Assembly (NCBI GenBank): GCA_905221035.1
Contig: CAJNBP010000006.1
Coordinates: 1-64,000, forward strand
Origin: a bacterium
GTDB lineage: Bacteria > Bacillota > Bacilli > Lactobacillales > Streptococcaceae
Length of the DNA: 64,000 nucleotides
Reading direction: 5' to 3'
Below are positions 1-9,387 of this stretch, piece by piece. Numbering within the stretch: the first letter of the stretch is position 1; each line of letters starts with the position of its first letter. The position numbers and the translations under genes were made by a program. The notes beneath the pieces were generated by a model. That model saw nothing but the letters and a program-made list of their open reading frames with translations. It was not told where the DNA came from and searched no databases.

Positions 1-654
1 CGGAAAAGTAAGCTACCTTCCATCCCTAAAGAAGCTAAAAAAGGCCGTTCCTATGAGGATTTCCAAAACTATTTAGTACTGAATCAACTAGACTCTTGGC
101 TGGAAATGGACACAGTTATGGGCAGGATGGGATGTAAAGTCCTACTCACCTTCAACCTGTCTTTCTGTAACTTTATCTTTGCTAGACTTCTGGATAATAA
201 AACTGCCCTTGAGGTTACCAAACACCTCTATAACATCAAGAACACTCTTCATGAAGCGGATAAAGATTTCTTCCAACTCTTTCCTGTCATTCTTACCGAT
301 AATGGTGGAGAGTTTGCCAGGGTTGATGATATCGAAACGGATGTGCGAGGAGAGAGTAAACTCTTCTTTTGTGATCCTAATCGCTCTCACCAGAAAGGGA
401 GAATTGAGAAAAATCACACGCTGATTCGAGACATTCTACCTAAGGGAACTTCTTTTGACAATTTAACTCAAGAGGACATCAATCTCGTTTGTTCTCATGT
501 CAACAGTGTCAAACGTGCTGCTTTGAATGGAAAGTCGGCCTATGAGCTCTTTGCCTTTACATATGGAGAAGAGATTCCTAAGCTTCTCGGTATTTCTAAA
601 ATACCTGCAGAAGACGTCTGCCAGTCATCTAAATTACTCCAACATAAGTTCTAA
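1..654 (+). mobile_element. IS30-family transposase, 3' part (cut by window edge)
   Basis: The reading frame is open from the first base, so the gene starts outside the window and only the last 217 codons are visible. The residues fit the catalytic core of IS30-type DDE transposases: WLEMDTV.G with the first Asp, ILTDNGGEF with the second, and KGRIEKNH with the Glu. These enzymes cut and join the ends of the insertion sequence. The frame reaches a normal stop and I see no internal frameshift in this part, but activity cannot be judged without the N-terminal half. Confidence 0.85.
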
Positions 655-901
655 AAACTAACCTTTAACCCCATTCAAACGTCTCACACTAACTTCCACC
701 ATAGCGGAACTTAATCTGAAACGCTTTCAGATGAGGGGATTTTGTGCGCTCTTTTTTTCGATTCATTTTGGTTACAAAAGCAATAAAATCAAGCATGATT
801 AAAACCAGTGGAACTTACCCTGACACGGATTTCCACTGGTTTTTAGGATTTTTATCAGGCCAACTTCCACTTGGATTAGCGGTGGAACTTAGTTTGGGAA
901 T
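655..901. other. IS downstream region with inverted repeats and a terminator-like hairpin
   Basis: This gap holds no gene. It presumably contains the right end of the insertion sequence, whose exact boundary I cannot fix. A 12-bp stem (801-812 with 832-843, loop of about 19 nt) is followed by T-rich sequence and could end transcription from either side. The words ACTTCCAC and GGAACTTA recur around 689-713, 810-838 and 860-890 as imperfect inverted repeats. Confidence 0.45.
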
Positions 902-1654
902 TTACCAATCTTCTAAGCTTCTGTATTCAATAATTTCATTTTTGATAATATTCTTTTTAAACTCAAAATGTTTTAATGGATTATCGACTAACACTAACTT
1001 TGGAATATCGTCTAGATTGGTAACCAAGGATAAAATAAAATCCGATTGAAACTCTTTGGCTTTTTCAAATTCTTTTGCAGTTAAACGCACACGCCCCTTA
1101 GATTTTCGGATACCTTTTACTTCTGCAAGGTAGGAATGCTCTTGAACATCTACTTGGAAATCATATCCATCACCATAAAGACGGGCATCGGTTAACTGTC
1201 CACCTTGGAATTTTTCTTCTTTATCAAAATGAAGGATAAAATAATTTTCTGCTTCCATTCCAGTTTCCTGTAGACGTTTGAATTTAGTTCGAATGATTGG
1301 CTTTTCAATGGTAGTAATGCCTGTTTCCTTTCCTTCACTGGCAAGTAACATTTTTACTATTTCAGCATAACTATGAACATCTTCATTCCCAAACATCATA
1401 TCAATTAAATCTTTACGAAAACGGTAAACTTCAGCTTTCTGCCACCAACCTTTTCGATTATTGTCAAAATAAGGATCAAATAAATCCATTCTATTTTTTA
1501 CAATTCCAGTTGTTTCAGCAATTCCCAGAGAAACCACATAGCGATAAAACTCCGACTTACTAGAACATTGAAATTCTGTTATAAAAAGCTTGTCAAACTT
1601 GGCAAGACCGTAGCCAATTAAATTTAACAATTCATAATGAGGGTGTTTAGACAT
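902..1654 (-). CDS. DUF3883-type protein, possible PD-(D/E)XK nuclease fold
   Basis: A 250-residue protein. The C-terminal third contains GDGYDFQVDV followed by SYLAEVKGIR, the spacing of an Asp and an E-x-K motif seen in DUF3883 domains, which are predicted to have a restriction-endonuclease-like fold. The N-terminal part is predicted helical and not recognised. I chose the ATG at 1654 because GGAG lies six bases upstream; upstream in-frame starts at 1669 and 1666 have no ribosome site. It stands alone between the insertion sequence and valS. A role in DNA restriction or defence is only inference from the fold. Confidence 0.6.
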   Translation of the reverse strand: MSKHPHYELLNLIGYGLAKFDKLFITEFQCSSKSEFYRYVVSLGIAETTGIVKNRMDLFDPYFDNNRKGWWQKAEVYRFRKDLIDMMFGNEDVHSYAEIVKMLLASEGKETGITTIEKPIIRTKFKRLQETGMEAENYFILHFDKEEKFQGGQLTDARLYGDGYDFQVDVQEHSYLAEVKGIRKSKGRVRLTAKEFEKAKEFQSDFILSLVTNLDDIPKLVLVDNPLKHFEFKKNIIKNEIIEYRSLEDW

Positions 1655-1692
1655 TACTTTCTCCATCAATAGATATTGATTTCATTATACCA

Positions 1693-1718
1693 AAAAACAC
1701 GGCTCATCACCGTGTTTC
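1693..1718 (-). terminator. rho-independent terminator of valS
   Basis: The arms AAACACGG and CCGTGTTT flank a short loop immediately downstream of the valS stop on the minus strand and run into a T tract. Confidence 0.8.
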
Positions 1719-1723
1719 TATGT

Positions 1724-4375
1724 TTATTTCACCAACTTCTTCATCTCATCAATACGTGCTACGGTCGCATCGTATTTAGCTTGATAGTCGGCTTGTTTGT
1801 CGCGTTCTTTTTGGACGACTTCTGGTTTGGCATTGGCTACGAAGCGTTCGTTAGAGAGCTTCTTGCCGACCATGTCCAGTTCTTTTTGCCATTTAGCCAG
1901 TTCCTTGTAGAGACGAGCCAGTTCTTCTTCGACATTGAGGAGGTCAGCGAGTGGCAGGTAGATTTCTGCTCCTGTGATAACGCTTGACATAGCGAGTTCA
2001 GGTGCAGGGATAGTTGATGCGATTTCCAAGTGTTCTGGATTTGTGAAGCGTTTGATGTAGTTGACATTGCTGTTAAAGAAGGCTTCCAAGTCGCTATCGC
2101 TTGTCTTAACAAGGATGCTGATAGGCTTGCTTGGAGCTACGTTTACTTCTGCACGCGCATTACGAACGGCACGGATCAAGTCTTTGAGGCTTTCCACGCC
2201 AGTGTGAGCCGCGAGATCTTCAAAGGCTGGATTGACAGTTGGGTATTCTGCTGTCACGATAGAGCCTTCTGAGATTTGTCCAAAGATTTCCTCTGTCACA
2301 AATGGCATGATTGGGTGGAGAAGACGAAGGATCTTGTCCAAGGTGTAAAGGAGAACAGAACGTGTGATAACTTTTTCTTCTTCGTTGTCGCTATAAAGGA
2401 CTTCCTTAGTCAACTCAACATACCAGTCCGCAAATTCATCCCAGATGAAGTTGTAGAGGATGTGTCCAGCTACACCAAACTCAAATTTATCAAAGTTGGC
2501 AGTTGCTTTTCCGATTGTCTCATTGAGGTTGTGGAGAATCCAGCGGTCTGTGACGTTTCCAGCTTCCTTGTTGACAACTTTTTCCACATTGGCAGTTGCT
2601 TGCTCAAGGGTCAAGCCTTCATTGTTCATGAGGATGTAGCGAGAGATGTTCCAGATCTTGTTAATGAAGTTCCATGAAGCATCCATTTTCTCGTAAGAGA
2701 AGCGCACGTCTTGCCCTGGTGCAGAACCGTTTGAAAGGAACCAGCGAAGGGCATCGGCACCGTATTTCTCGATAACATCCATTGGGTCAATCCCATTACC
2801 GAGAGATTTAGACATCTTGCGTCCTTGCTCGTCACGGATGAGACCGTGGATAAGCACGTTTTGGAATGGCTGACGGCCAGTGAATTCCAAGGATTGGAAG
2901 ATCATACGAGATACCCAGAAGAAGATGATGTCGTAACCTGTTACCAAGGTTGAAGTTGGGAAGTAACGTTTAAAGTCTTCTGAGTCGACATCAGGCCAGC
3001 CCATTGTTGAAAATGGCCAAAGGGCAGAACTGAACCACGTATCCAAGACATCTTCGTCCTGAGTCCATCCGTCACCTTCAGGAGCTTCTTCACCGACATA
3101 CATTTCACCCTCAGCATTGTACCAAGCAGGGATTTGGTGACCCCACCAGAGCTGACGTGAGATTACCCAGTCGTGGACATTTTCCATCCATTGGAGGAAG
3201 GTATCGTTGAAACGAGGTGGGTAGAATTCTACCTTGTCATCTGTGTCTTGGTTGGCAATGGCATTCTTAGCCAATTGGTCCATCTTGACGAACCATTGGG
3301 TAGACAAGCGTGGTTCAACCACAACACCTGTACGCTCTGAGTGACCAACACTGTGGACACGTTTTTCGATTTTGACGAGGGCACCGATTTCTTCCAACTT
3401 GGCAACGACTGCCTTACGAGCTTCAAAACGGTCCATGCCTGCAAATTCGAAAGCCAAGTCATTCATGGTTCCGTCGTCGTTCATGACGTTGACTTGTGGC
3501 AAGTTGTGGCGTTGACCAACCAAGAAGTCGTTTGGATCGTGGGCAGGTGTGATTTTCACGACACCAGTACCAAACTCAGGGTCTGCGTGCTCGTCCCCAA
3601 CGATTGGAATCAATTTATTAGCGATTGGAAGGATAACATTTTTACCAATCAAGTCCGTGTAGCGTGGGTCTTCTGGATTGACCGCAACCGCAACGTCCCC
3701 AAACATGGTCTCAGGACGAGTTGTCGCAACTTCAAGGGCGCGCGAGCCGTCTTCCAGCATGTAGTTCATGTGGTAGAAGGCACCTTCAACGTCCTTGTGG
3801 ATAACTTCGATATCAGAAAGGGCTGTGCGTGCAGCTGGGTCCCAGTTGATGATAAATTCACCACGGTAGATCCAGCCCTTCTTGTAAAGGTCCACAAAGA
3901 CCTTACGAACAGCTTTTGACAAACCTTCGTCAAGAGTGAAACGCTCACGAGAATAGTCTACAGAGAGCCCCATCTTGCCCCATTGTTCCTTGATAGTAGT
4001 GGCATACTCGTCTTTCCATTCCCAGACTTTCTCTAGGAATTTTTCACGTCCCAGGTCATAACGACTAATGCCCTCGCCACGCAAGCGCTCCTCAACTTTA
4101 GCTTGAGTTGCAATCCCCGCATGGTCCATTCCTGGAAGCCAAAGCGTGTCAAAACCTTGCATGCGTTTTTGACGGATAATGATATCTTGCAAAGTTGTAT
4201 CCCAAGCGTGACCAAGGTGAAGTTTACCAGTTACGTTTGGTGGTGGAATCACGATAGAATAAGGCTTAGCCTTTTGATCGCCTGAAGGCTTGAAAACATC
4301 AGCATCAAGCCATTTTTGGTAACGACCAGCCTCAACCTCGGCTGGATTGTATTTAGGTGAAAGTTCTTTAGACAT
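1724..4375 (-). CDS. valS: Valyl-tRNA synthetase
   Basis: Charges tRNA-Val with valine in the cytoplasm. The 883-residue length is normal for the bacterial enzyme. The class I signatures are present: [13 protein letters not shown] near residue 45-60 and [10 protein letters not shown] near residue 520. The C terminus ends in the usual charged coiled-coil arm. The ATG at 4375 is preceded by AGAAAGGA. In the pneumococcal map as I recall it, valS follows the acetyltransferase now at 7969-8541. Here an accessory block of about 3.5 kb lies between them, so this gene may no longer be read through from the T-box leader near 9.2 kb. Confidence 0.98.
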   Translation of the reverse strand: MSKELSPKYNPAEVEAGRYQKWLDADVFKPSGDQKAKPYSIVIPPPNVTGKLHLGHAWDTTLQDIIIRQKRMQGFDTLWLPGMDHAGIATQAKVEERLRGEGISRYDLGREKFLEKVWEWKDEYATTIKEQWGKMGLSVDYSRERFTLDEGLSKAVRKVFVDLYKKGWIYRGEFIINWDPAARTALSDIEVIHKDVEGAFYHMNYMLEDGSRALEVATTRPETMFGDVAVAVNPEDPRYTDLIGKNVILPIANKLIPIVGDEHADPEFGTGVVKITPAHDPNDFLVGQRHNLPQVNVMNDDGTMNDLAFEFAGMDRFEARKAVVAKLEEIGALVKIEKRVHSVGHSERTGVVVEPRLSTQWFVKMDQLAKNAIANQDTDDKVEFYPPRFNDTFLQWMENVHDWVISRQLWWGHQIPAWYNAEGEMYVGEEAPEGDGWTQDEDVLDTWFSSALWPFSTMGWPDVDSEDFKRYFPTSTLVTGYDIIFFWVSRMIFQSLEFTGRQPFQNVLIHGLIRDEQGRKMSKSLGNGIDPMDVIEKYGADALRWFLSNGSAPGQDVRFSYEKMDASWNFINKIWNISRYILMNNEGLTLEQATANVEKVVNKEAGNVTDRWILHNLNETIGKATANFDKFEFGVAGHILYNFIWDEFADWYVELTKEVLYSDNEEEKVITRSVLLYTLDKILRLLHPIMPFVTEEIFGQISEGSIVTAEYPTVNPAFEDLAAHTGVESLKDLIRAVRNARAEVNVAPSKPISILVKTSDSDLEAFFNSNVNYIKRFTNPEHLEIASTIPAPELAMSSVITGAEIYLPLADLLNVEEELARLYKELAKWQKELDMVGKKLSNERFVANAKPEVVQKERDKQADYQAKYDATVARIDEMKKLVK

Positions 4376-4496
4376 GTGTTTGTCCTTTCTAGTTAATATC
4401 TTTAAATAAAATTAGTATGTAGGAGATAGACTTTGATTCAACTCATCTTTTTTCTCATTATCTCCTATAAGCAAAGAAACGATAAAAAATTTTACA
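4376..4496 (-). promoter_or_regulatory. valS upstream region with a 9-bp stem
   Basis: Short gap between the RhuM-family gene and valS. A perfect 9-bp inverted repeat (4420-4428 with 4459-4467, TAGGAGATA/TATCTCCTA) encloses about 30 nt. A six-codon upstream ORF beginning in the loop-side sequence has a ribosome-site-like AGGAG. No T-box sequence is visible. A weak promoter (TTGAAT, 18 bp, TACTAA) may serve valS locally; this is tentative. Confidence 0.3.
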
Positions 4497-5498
4497 TTAA
4501 CTTTCTCTCATTATCTTCATAATATGTTTATCAAAATCTGACATGATTTTTTGAGTTCGGTTAAATTTTTCATACTCCTGGATGGCTTTGGAGTCTGCTT
4601 GTTTCTTGGAAATACTTCCTTTTCCTTCTAAGATTTCATATTCATTAAAAGATAGAAAGCGATCAATACTATCTGCCAATCCTCGCATTGTAAAAGTATT
4701 ACGGCGCTCAACCAAACCCTCGATATAATCAAAATAGGCTGTAACAGTTCGCTCTAGTTGTCGAATTTCTTTTTCTTGCAGATAATTTTTGGCTACTGTT
4801 ACATCTGATTTGAGTACTCGTCCATCAGGTGCATTCTTCCAAGTAGTTAATCCCATTTTTTCTTTACTAGCATCGGCTTGCTGATAGATAATTTCTGCAG
4901 CCGTACTTCCAGTAATTGCATAATGAAATTTATTTTGCACCATAGCATAGAAATTTTTAGTAATATCTGAATTTCTATCATAATCTATGGCACATTCGGC
5001 AAAAATATCCGTAATTTGTTGATAGATTCGGCGTTCGCTAGAGCGAATAGAACGAATCCGTTCTAAAAGTTCACGAAAATAATCTTTTCCGAAAACTGTC
5101 TGTCCTTGTTTCAAGCGTTCATCATTCAAAACAAAACCTTTGATGATAAATTCTTTCAAGGTCTTGGTTGCCCAAATTCTAAATTGAGTAGCCTTGCTGG
5201 AATTTACACGATAACCAACTGAAATGATAGCATCCAGATTGTAATATTCAAGTTCACGCCGGACAGCTCTATTTCCCTCTTGTTGAACCTGTGCAAATTT
5301 TGCACAAGTTGACACCTTATCTAATTCACCACTATCATAAATGTTTTTTAAGTGCTTTGTAATGACACTTCGTTCAACTCCAAAGAGCTCTGCAAGACCT
5401 TTTTGAGTCAACCAAAGATTTTCATCCTGTAAAAGGATATCTAGCTGAACGTCGCCATTTGGTGTAGTATACAGGATGAAATTAGAAATTTCATTCAA
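4497..5498 (-). CDS. RhuM-family protein
   Basis: A 333-residue protein matching the RhuM family (virulence-associated in Salmonella, biochemical role unknown). The N-terminal part has the features of the family: LLQDENLWLTQKGLAELFG, which resembles a phage-antirepressor/KilA-type DNA-binding start, then RRELEYYNLDAIISVGYRVN and FRIWATKTLKEFI. The C-terminal half is helical. The start is a TTG at 5498, with GGAGG about ten bases upstream; no better in-frame ATG is nearby. It is the last gene of the accessory block inserted next to valS. RhuM genes often sit in variable islands, which fits. Confidence 0.8.
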   Translation of the reverse strand: MNEISNFILYTTPNGDVQLDILLQDENLWLTQKGLAELFGVERSVITKHLKNIYDSGELDKVSTCAKFAQVQQEGNRAVRRELEYYNLDAIISVGYRVNSSKATQFRIWATKTLKEFIIKGFVLNDERLKQGQTVFGKDYFRELLERIRSIRSSERRIYQQITDIFAECAIDYDRNSDITKNFYAMVQNKFHYAITGSTAAEIIYQQADASKEKMGLTTWKNAPDGRVLKSDVTVAKNYLQEKEIRQLERTVTAYFDYIEGLVERRNTFTMRGLADSIDRFLSFNEYEILEGKGSISKKQADSKAIQEYEKFNRTQKIMSDFDKHIMKIMRES

Positions 5499-5529
5499 GA
5501 CAATTCCACCTCCCCCCTTCCATAAACAA

Positions 5530-6771
5530 TTACTTCACTTTCTTAAACTGTATGCCGTTTTCTTTCAGCTTTTTAACGGTTACGGGACCAATTCCCTTCA
5601 AAGCGAGAACTTCTTTTTCAGTCCATTTTTTGAAATCTGAAGACCTACGAATCCCATTTTCAACAAAGATGTGAACAAGATCCATCCGAATTCCCTTCAT
5701 TGTTTCCTCGTTCATAAAGGAATACCAGTCAGTGACCTCGGATAAATTTCGAATCATACTAGAATGATTCGAAAATACTGGTTTACGACGGAACTTCTTG
5801 GCTTCGTTTGTTAAAAATTTCGTTAAAATAATATTTTCTAGTAAATAATCAAATAGAGGATACAAACTAGCTTGTAACGATTCAACTGAATTTGGACAAT
5901 AGCATTCTTGGTCTTCGATATCTATAACTTTGAATTGCCAATCTTCCTCTATAAAGAATTCAACAGCTTCATCATTGATTTCCACTAATTTTGCAAATAG
6001 CTGACTGGCTTCCTCAATTTTTCCTTGAGAAAAAGCAGAGATGATGGCATGAATAAGAATGGTATCATCCCGTTTCCCTTTATTTAATTCTTCACGATAG
6101 AAACGTTCAACCTTTAGTTCCTGACCAGTAATATGATACAAGGAAAGCATACAGAAGACAAAATTAGGAGGAAACCGTTCTGGTCGCTTACTCAAATATA
6201 GGTCAATCAATTCTATAGCCTTAGAATTGAAGTTCTCCATCATATAATACTCAATCAGAAACATCAGAGCAGACAGGATAGGGCGTGCTTCAAAATAATT
6301 CCAACTATTGTATCCATTCATTTTCCATTTTTCTAAAACTAGAATTTCAAAATCCAATACTTTTTTAAAAGTTGACAAATCAAAATCTTCAACTTCTGAT
6401 AAGAATAAATGAAAATCAGCAGCAAAATAATCTGGATTAATTTTTAAAACTTGCTTTAACAGTTTATTTCGCTTCTGTGTATTCGGAGTATGCATAGCTT
6501 CTCTAAATAAAGCATGATCCTGATTCCAATCAAATGTCCTATTTTTCAGTTGGTAATTAATTAGCTGAACATCTGGATACTCTCCGTGTTCATCAGCATA
6601 TTGCATCACTGCTGTATGTAGTTCATCGAAATTTTGAATGGTCCGACGTTCTACAAAAGTTGGATTTTTGGCCATGATTTCTGTCCAAACAGCCTCTTCT
6701 TCAGAAATAACTTTGATATCCAACTTTTGCTGGCGTTTTAATTCTTTTTTTCTATTTTTCTTTTTAGCCAT
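5530..6771 (-). CDS. TPR-like helical repeat protein with C-terminal helix-hairpin-helix
   Basis: A 413-residue protein. The start is very basic (KKKNRKKELKRQQK). The middle, roughly residues 90-320, is a run of helix pairs resembling tetratricopeptide repeats. The end carries DFKKWTEKEVLALKGIGP then KKLKENGI, a helix-hairpin-helix nucleic-acid-binding motif. That C-terminal segment of about 45 residues is nearly the same as the end of the protein at 9388-9783, so one was probably copied or fused from the other. AGAGGAG lies upstream of the ATG. Function unknown; nucleic-acid binding is inferred from the HhH motif. Confidence 0.6.
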   Translation of the reverse strand: MAKKKNRKKELKRQQKLDIKVISEEEAVWTEIMAKNPTFVERRTIQNFDELHTAVMQYADEHGEYPDVQLINYQLKNRTFDWNQDHALFREAMHTPNTQKRNKLLKQVLKINPDYFAADFHLFLSEVEDFDLSTFKKVLDFEILVLEKWKMNGYNSWNYFEARPILSALMFLIEYYMMENFNSKAIELIDLYLSKRPERFPPNFVFCMLSLYHITGQELKVERFYREELNKGKRDDTILIHAIISAFSQGKIEEASQLFAKLVEINDEAVEFFIEEDWQFKVIDIEDQECYCPNSVESLQASLYPLFDYLLENIILTKFLTNEAKKFRRKPVFSNHSSMIRNLSEVTDWYSFMNEETMKGIRMDLVHIFVENGIRRSSDFKKWTEKEVLALKGIGPVTVKKLKENGIQFKKVK

Positions 6772-6848
6772 CTATTTTCTCCTCTAACTCATTCTTCAAT
6801 AGACTCGACTCTACCTCTGCTGTATTGAATATTCTTACAGCCTAGGAT

Positions 6849-7066
6849 ACAGGCTTTAATGGTAAATCTTAGTTTTTTCAGCGACTCGTTGACTTTGAAG
6901 GTTTCCCCAAGCGTGATTAAGGCTGAGTTTTCTAGTTACGTTTAGTGGTGGAAATCGTGATCAAAAAAGTTTTAGACTTTTGAACTCCTCGAGTTTTAAG
7001 AACGTCTTCTTGAAGTTGTTTAAACATAGGATGGAGTGTGTTTAGGTGGAAGCTGTTTAGACATGT
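6849..7066 (-). pseudogene. Scar of fused valS 5' and acetyltransferase 3' fragments
   Basis: Bases about 6905-7066 align, with substitutions and small gaps, to the first 170 or so bases of valS including its ATG (now encoding MSKQLPPKHTPSYV and a stop, where valS has MSKELSPK). Immediately downstream on the same strand, 6849-6904 matches the part of the acetyltransferase gene encoding LQSQRVAEK. Both pieces are broken by stops. The scar sits inside the accessory block and shows that it was built by recombination between copies of the neighbouring genes. Confidence 0.75.
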
Positions 7067-7956
7067 GTGTCACTCCTTTTTTTCATAGCTATTTTATAAA
7101 GATTAATTAAGTTAGTAAGTTGCTCTAATTTTAATTTCTTTCCAATCCATAAAATGAATTTTCCAAATCTACCATTTGGATAATTACGATAAGAAAAAGC
7201 AAAATATATTAATAAAAATAGATAAACAAATGATAAAAACACTGTTATTCCTGTTAACGAATATATTCTTGGCACTGCTCGCTCAATAAACGTCATACAT
7301 TCTTTTTCAAAAAACGAAGAAATAACTAGTGAAATGTAAAATATTACAGTCCCCATGTTTGCGAATAGCTTATTTCTTTGCCATACGTATTCTAATTTTA
7401 AAGGTGCATTTTTTATATTTTTACCGTTTCGAAGGAATACAAGAAAATCTTTAGAATTAATATAATTCCAAAGTACTAAAAGACCTGTTACTGCGGCCCA
7501 CCATTTAACATCGAAAGCTCCTATAAATGCTATTACGGGAATAATGACGAATAAAAGTACTCCTATAAATTTAAAAAGTTTCACTCCTAACATTATTGCT
7601 ATAAAAGACAAGAAAAACTTATAGATTATAAAGTATTGATAAATTACTTCTAGGAGTTCGATAGTTTCAGTGGGAATTAAAAAATACAATATTTTAGAAA
7701 TTCCTATTTGTATAAATATATATGCAGAAATTTGTACAATTTCTCTAACAATCAATATAATTTTTACATAATCATCATTTCTATCTTGCCGATTTGCTTG
7801 GAAACAATTCTTTATATACAAACAAGAAACAATAAAAAGAAGAAACAGTGATATATTTACTACAATTGTACCTTTCACAAAAAAAGCAGTCATTACTAAA
7901 GATATCATTATTAAAATAAGTTTAATGAAAATATCATCGAAGAATCTTTTAAACAT
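7057..7956 (-). CDS. Unrecognised polytopic membrane protein
   Basis: A 299-residue, strongly hydrophobic protein with about seven or eight predicted membrane segments spread along its length and few charged loops. I do not recognise the family. GGAG lies ahead of the ATG at 7956. The last codons (RSDTHV and the stop) are read from the ribosome site and start codon of the valS fragment, so the 3' end was created at the junction of the accessory block. Base composition is more AT-rich than the flanking housekeeping genes, which suggests acquisition. Confidence 0.6.
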   Translation of the reverse strand: MFKRFFDDIFIKLILIMISLVMTAFFVKGTIVVNISLFLLFIVSCLYIKNCFQANRQDRNDDYVKIILIVREIVQISAYIFIQIGISKILYFLIPTETIELLEVIYQYFIIYKFFLSFIAIMLGVKLFKFIGVLLFVIIPVIAFIGAFDVKWWAAVTGLLVLWNYINSKDFLVFLRNGKNIKNAPLKLEYVWQRNKLFANMGTVIFYISLVISSFFEKECMTFIERAVPRIYSLTGITVFLSFVYLFLLIYFAFSYRNYPNGRFGKFILWIGKKLKLEQLTNLINLYKIAMKKRSDTHV

Positions 7957-7968
7957 AAAAACTCCAAT

Positions 7969-8541
7969 CTAGTCACTTAATAATTTCATATCCCACTCAC
8001 TCCTCAGCAAACCATATATCAGACTGTCACAGCGGTTTCCCTGAACATCCTTTCTGTCTCTTATGCGAGCTTCCAGTGTAAAGCCAAGTTTCTCTGCGAC
8101 TCGTTGACTTTGAAGGTTATATCCAAAGCAAGTTAGTTCAATCTTGTGAAGACCCAGTTCTTTAAAAGCTAGATCAATCAAGGCACGCGCAGCTTCTGGT
8201 ACATAGCCTCTGCCCCAATAGTCTGGGTGCAAGGTATAACCGAGCTCAAGAACATCATCTTCGTGACGGTGATTGAAGTCAACAGAACCAATGACTTTAT
8301 CAGTTCCCTTGACGACAATTCCATAACCAGCTGGGAGATTTTCCTTTTGATTACGATCAGGAAGGATATGCTCTAGATAATACATCTCATCTTCCAAGGT
8401 CTTGACAGGCGGAAAGCTTGCTGGGTAGGCGACCTCTGGGAGACTAGCGTAGGCATGGATATCCTCGGCATCCGCCACTGTACGGACTCGTAGGATAAGT
8501 CGCTCCGTTTCGATTCGCTCAGGTAATTCAGTTCTTGCCAT
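7969..8541 (-). CDS. GNAT-family N-acetyltransferase (RimJ/RimL-like)
   Basis: A 190-residue protein with the RimJ/RimL-type GNAT pattern: ETERLILR near the N terminus, GYTLHPDYWGRGYVPEAARALI for the acetyl-CoA loop and LQSQRVAEKLGF near the end. Members acetylate protein N termini or small amines; the substrate here is unknown. I place the start at 8541, where AGGAGGAAGG precedes the ATG; a longer in-frame start at 8592 lies inside the upstream gene. It overlaps the flavin-reductase gene by 14 bp and belongs to the T-box operon. Confidence 0.85.
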   Translation of the reverse strand: MARTELPERIETERLILRVRTVADAEDIHAYASLPEVAYPASFPPVKTLEDEMYYLEHILPDRNQKENLPAGYGIVVKGTDKVIGSVDFNHRHEDDVLELGYTLHPDYWGRGYVPEAARALIDLAFKELGLHKIELTCFGYNLQSQRVAEKLGFTLEARIRDRKDVQGNRCDSLIYGLLRSEWDMKLLSD

Positions 8542-9106
8542 CCTTCCTCCTCGCTTTCTTGATGAAGTTCCCCATAGGGTCGACACGATCATCTAAATAA
8601 CGATAAACGCGCTGGTGGCCGTCCCCCATAAAGTAAGTTGGCGAAAAACGGTCATTTTTAAAATGCCCCTTGTCATCCAAAAATTCTGGATCAGCTAGTC
8701 GTTCGATAATCTTGGCAAAGATATGACAGATTCCATCTTCCTCGATAATCCGATCTACTTGACAATCCAATACTACTGGACAGTCCTTTAAAATCGGTGC
8801 CTGAGTCTGTTCAGAAATCTCGTAGTCTAGCCCCAGATGTTTCAATTTCTCTCGATGGCTGATAAAACCAGCCTGCTCCATCTCGAGCATGAGATTTTCA
8901 TCAGGGATATTCACGGTGAACATCTGGTAATGCTTAATCTGCTCAGCCGCATTTTCCTCAGCACCAACACCGATGACTAGCCAATTTCCCAAACTATAGG
9001 AGGAGCTACAGGTCGTAATATTGTGCCCAAAATTCTGATCCTGATACCCCAAAATGAAAATAGGAAAGCCATAGTAGAGTTTACTTGTTTTAAAAGATTG
9101 CTTCAT
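8528..9106 (-). CDS. Flavin reductase-like domain protein
   Basis: A 192-residue protein of the FMN-binding flavin-reductase-like family. The segment NITTCSSSYSLGNWLVIGVG and the later FTVNIPDENLMLEMEQAG fit the split-barrel FMN-binding fold. These proteins reduce or bind flavin and act as oxidoreductases; the partner here is unknown. AAAGGAGG precedes the ATG. It is the first gene after the T-box leader, which is surprising for a flavoprotein and is explained if the operon once continued into valS. Confidence 0.8.
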   Translation of the reverse strand: MKQSFKTSKLYYGFPIFILGYQDQNFGHNITTCSSSYSLGNWLVIGVGAEENAAEQIKHYQMFTVNIPDENLMLEMEQAGFISHREKLKHLGLDYEISEQTQAPILKDCPVVLDCQVDRIIEEDGICHIFAKIIERLADPEFLDDKGHFKNDRFSPTYFMGDGHQRVYRYLDDRVDPMGNFIKKARRKDGKN

Positions 9107-9129
9107 AACAACCTCCTTTTACTAAGACG

Positions 9130-9340
9130 CAAAAGAAAATCCCTGCCATCTACATGACAGGGACGAATGTGCTTATCCGCGGTACCACCCAATTTCGGGC
9201 AGTTGCCCGCAACTCTCGTCTTTAAAACAAAAAGACACTTTTATTTCATTTTCAGCCATTAGCAACTAGTTTTGACACATTTGTGGACTTCTCAGCACCG
9301 CCACTTTCTGTAAAATGTGGGATTCAAAACACCTCTAATG
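9130..9340 (-). promoter_or_regulatory. T-box leader (tRNA-sensing riboswitch)
   Basis: The minus strand carries the T-box core GGGTGGTACCGCGGATAA at about 9172-9190, followed by a terminator with arms TCCCTG/CAGGGA (9140-9163) and a T-rich run, 25 bp before the flavin-reductase ribosome site. A long Stem I is closed by GCCATTAG/CTAATGGC. A GUC valine codon in the AATGTGUCA segment is a plausible specifier, and UGGU in the bulge fits an A discriminator as in tRNA-Val, but I could not fold the specifier loop with certainty. Confidence 0.85.
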
Positions 9341-9345
9341 GCTCT

Positions 9346-9374
9346 ATTGTAGCAAGATTTTTTCGGAAATGCAA
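9346..9374 (-). promoter_or_regulatory. Promoter of the T-box operon
   Basis: On the minus strand TTGCAT is followed by 17 bp and TACAAT, just upstream of the T-box leader. Confidence 0.7.
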
Positions 9375-9387
9375 GGCACAAGAAAAA

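Noticed and set aside
3341..3919. Plus-strand ORF of 192 codons opposite valS
   Set aside because: A shadow of the strongly biased valS gene; no ribosome site and no recognised domain.
9121..9360. Considered a tRNA gene or protein-coding gene in this gap
   Set aside because: The T-box core and terminator explain the conserved structure; no cloverleaf is present.
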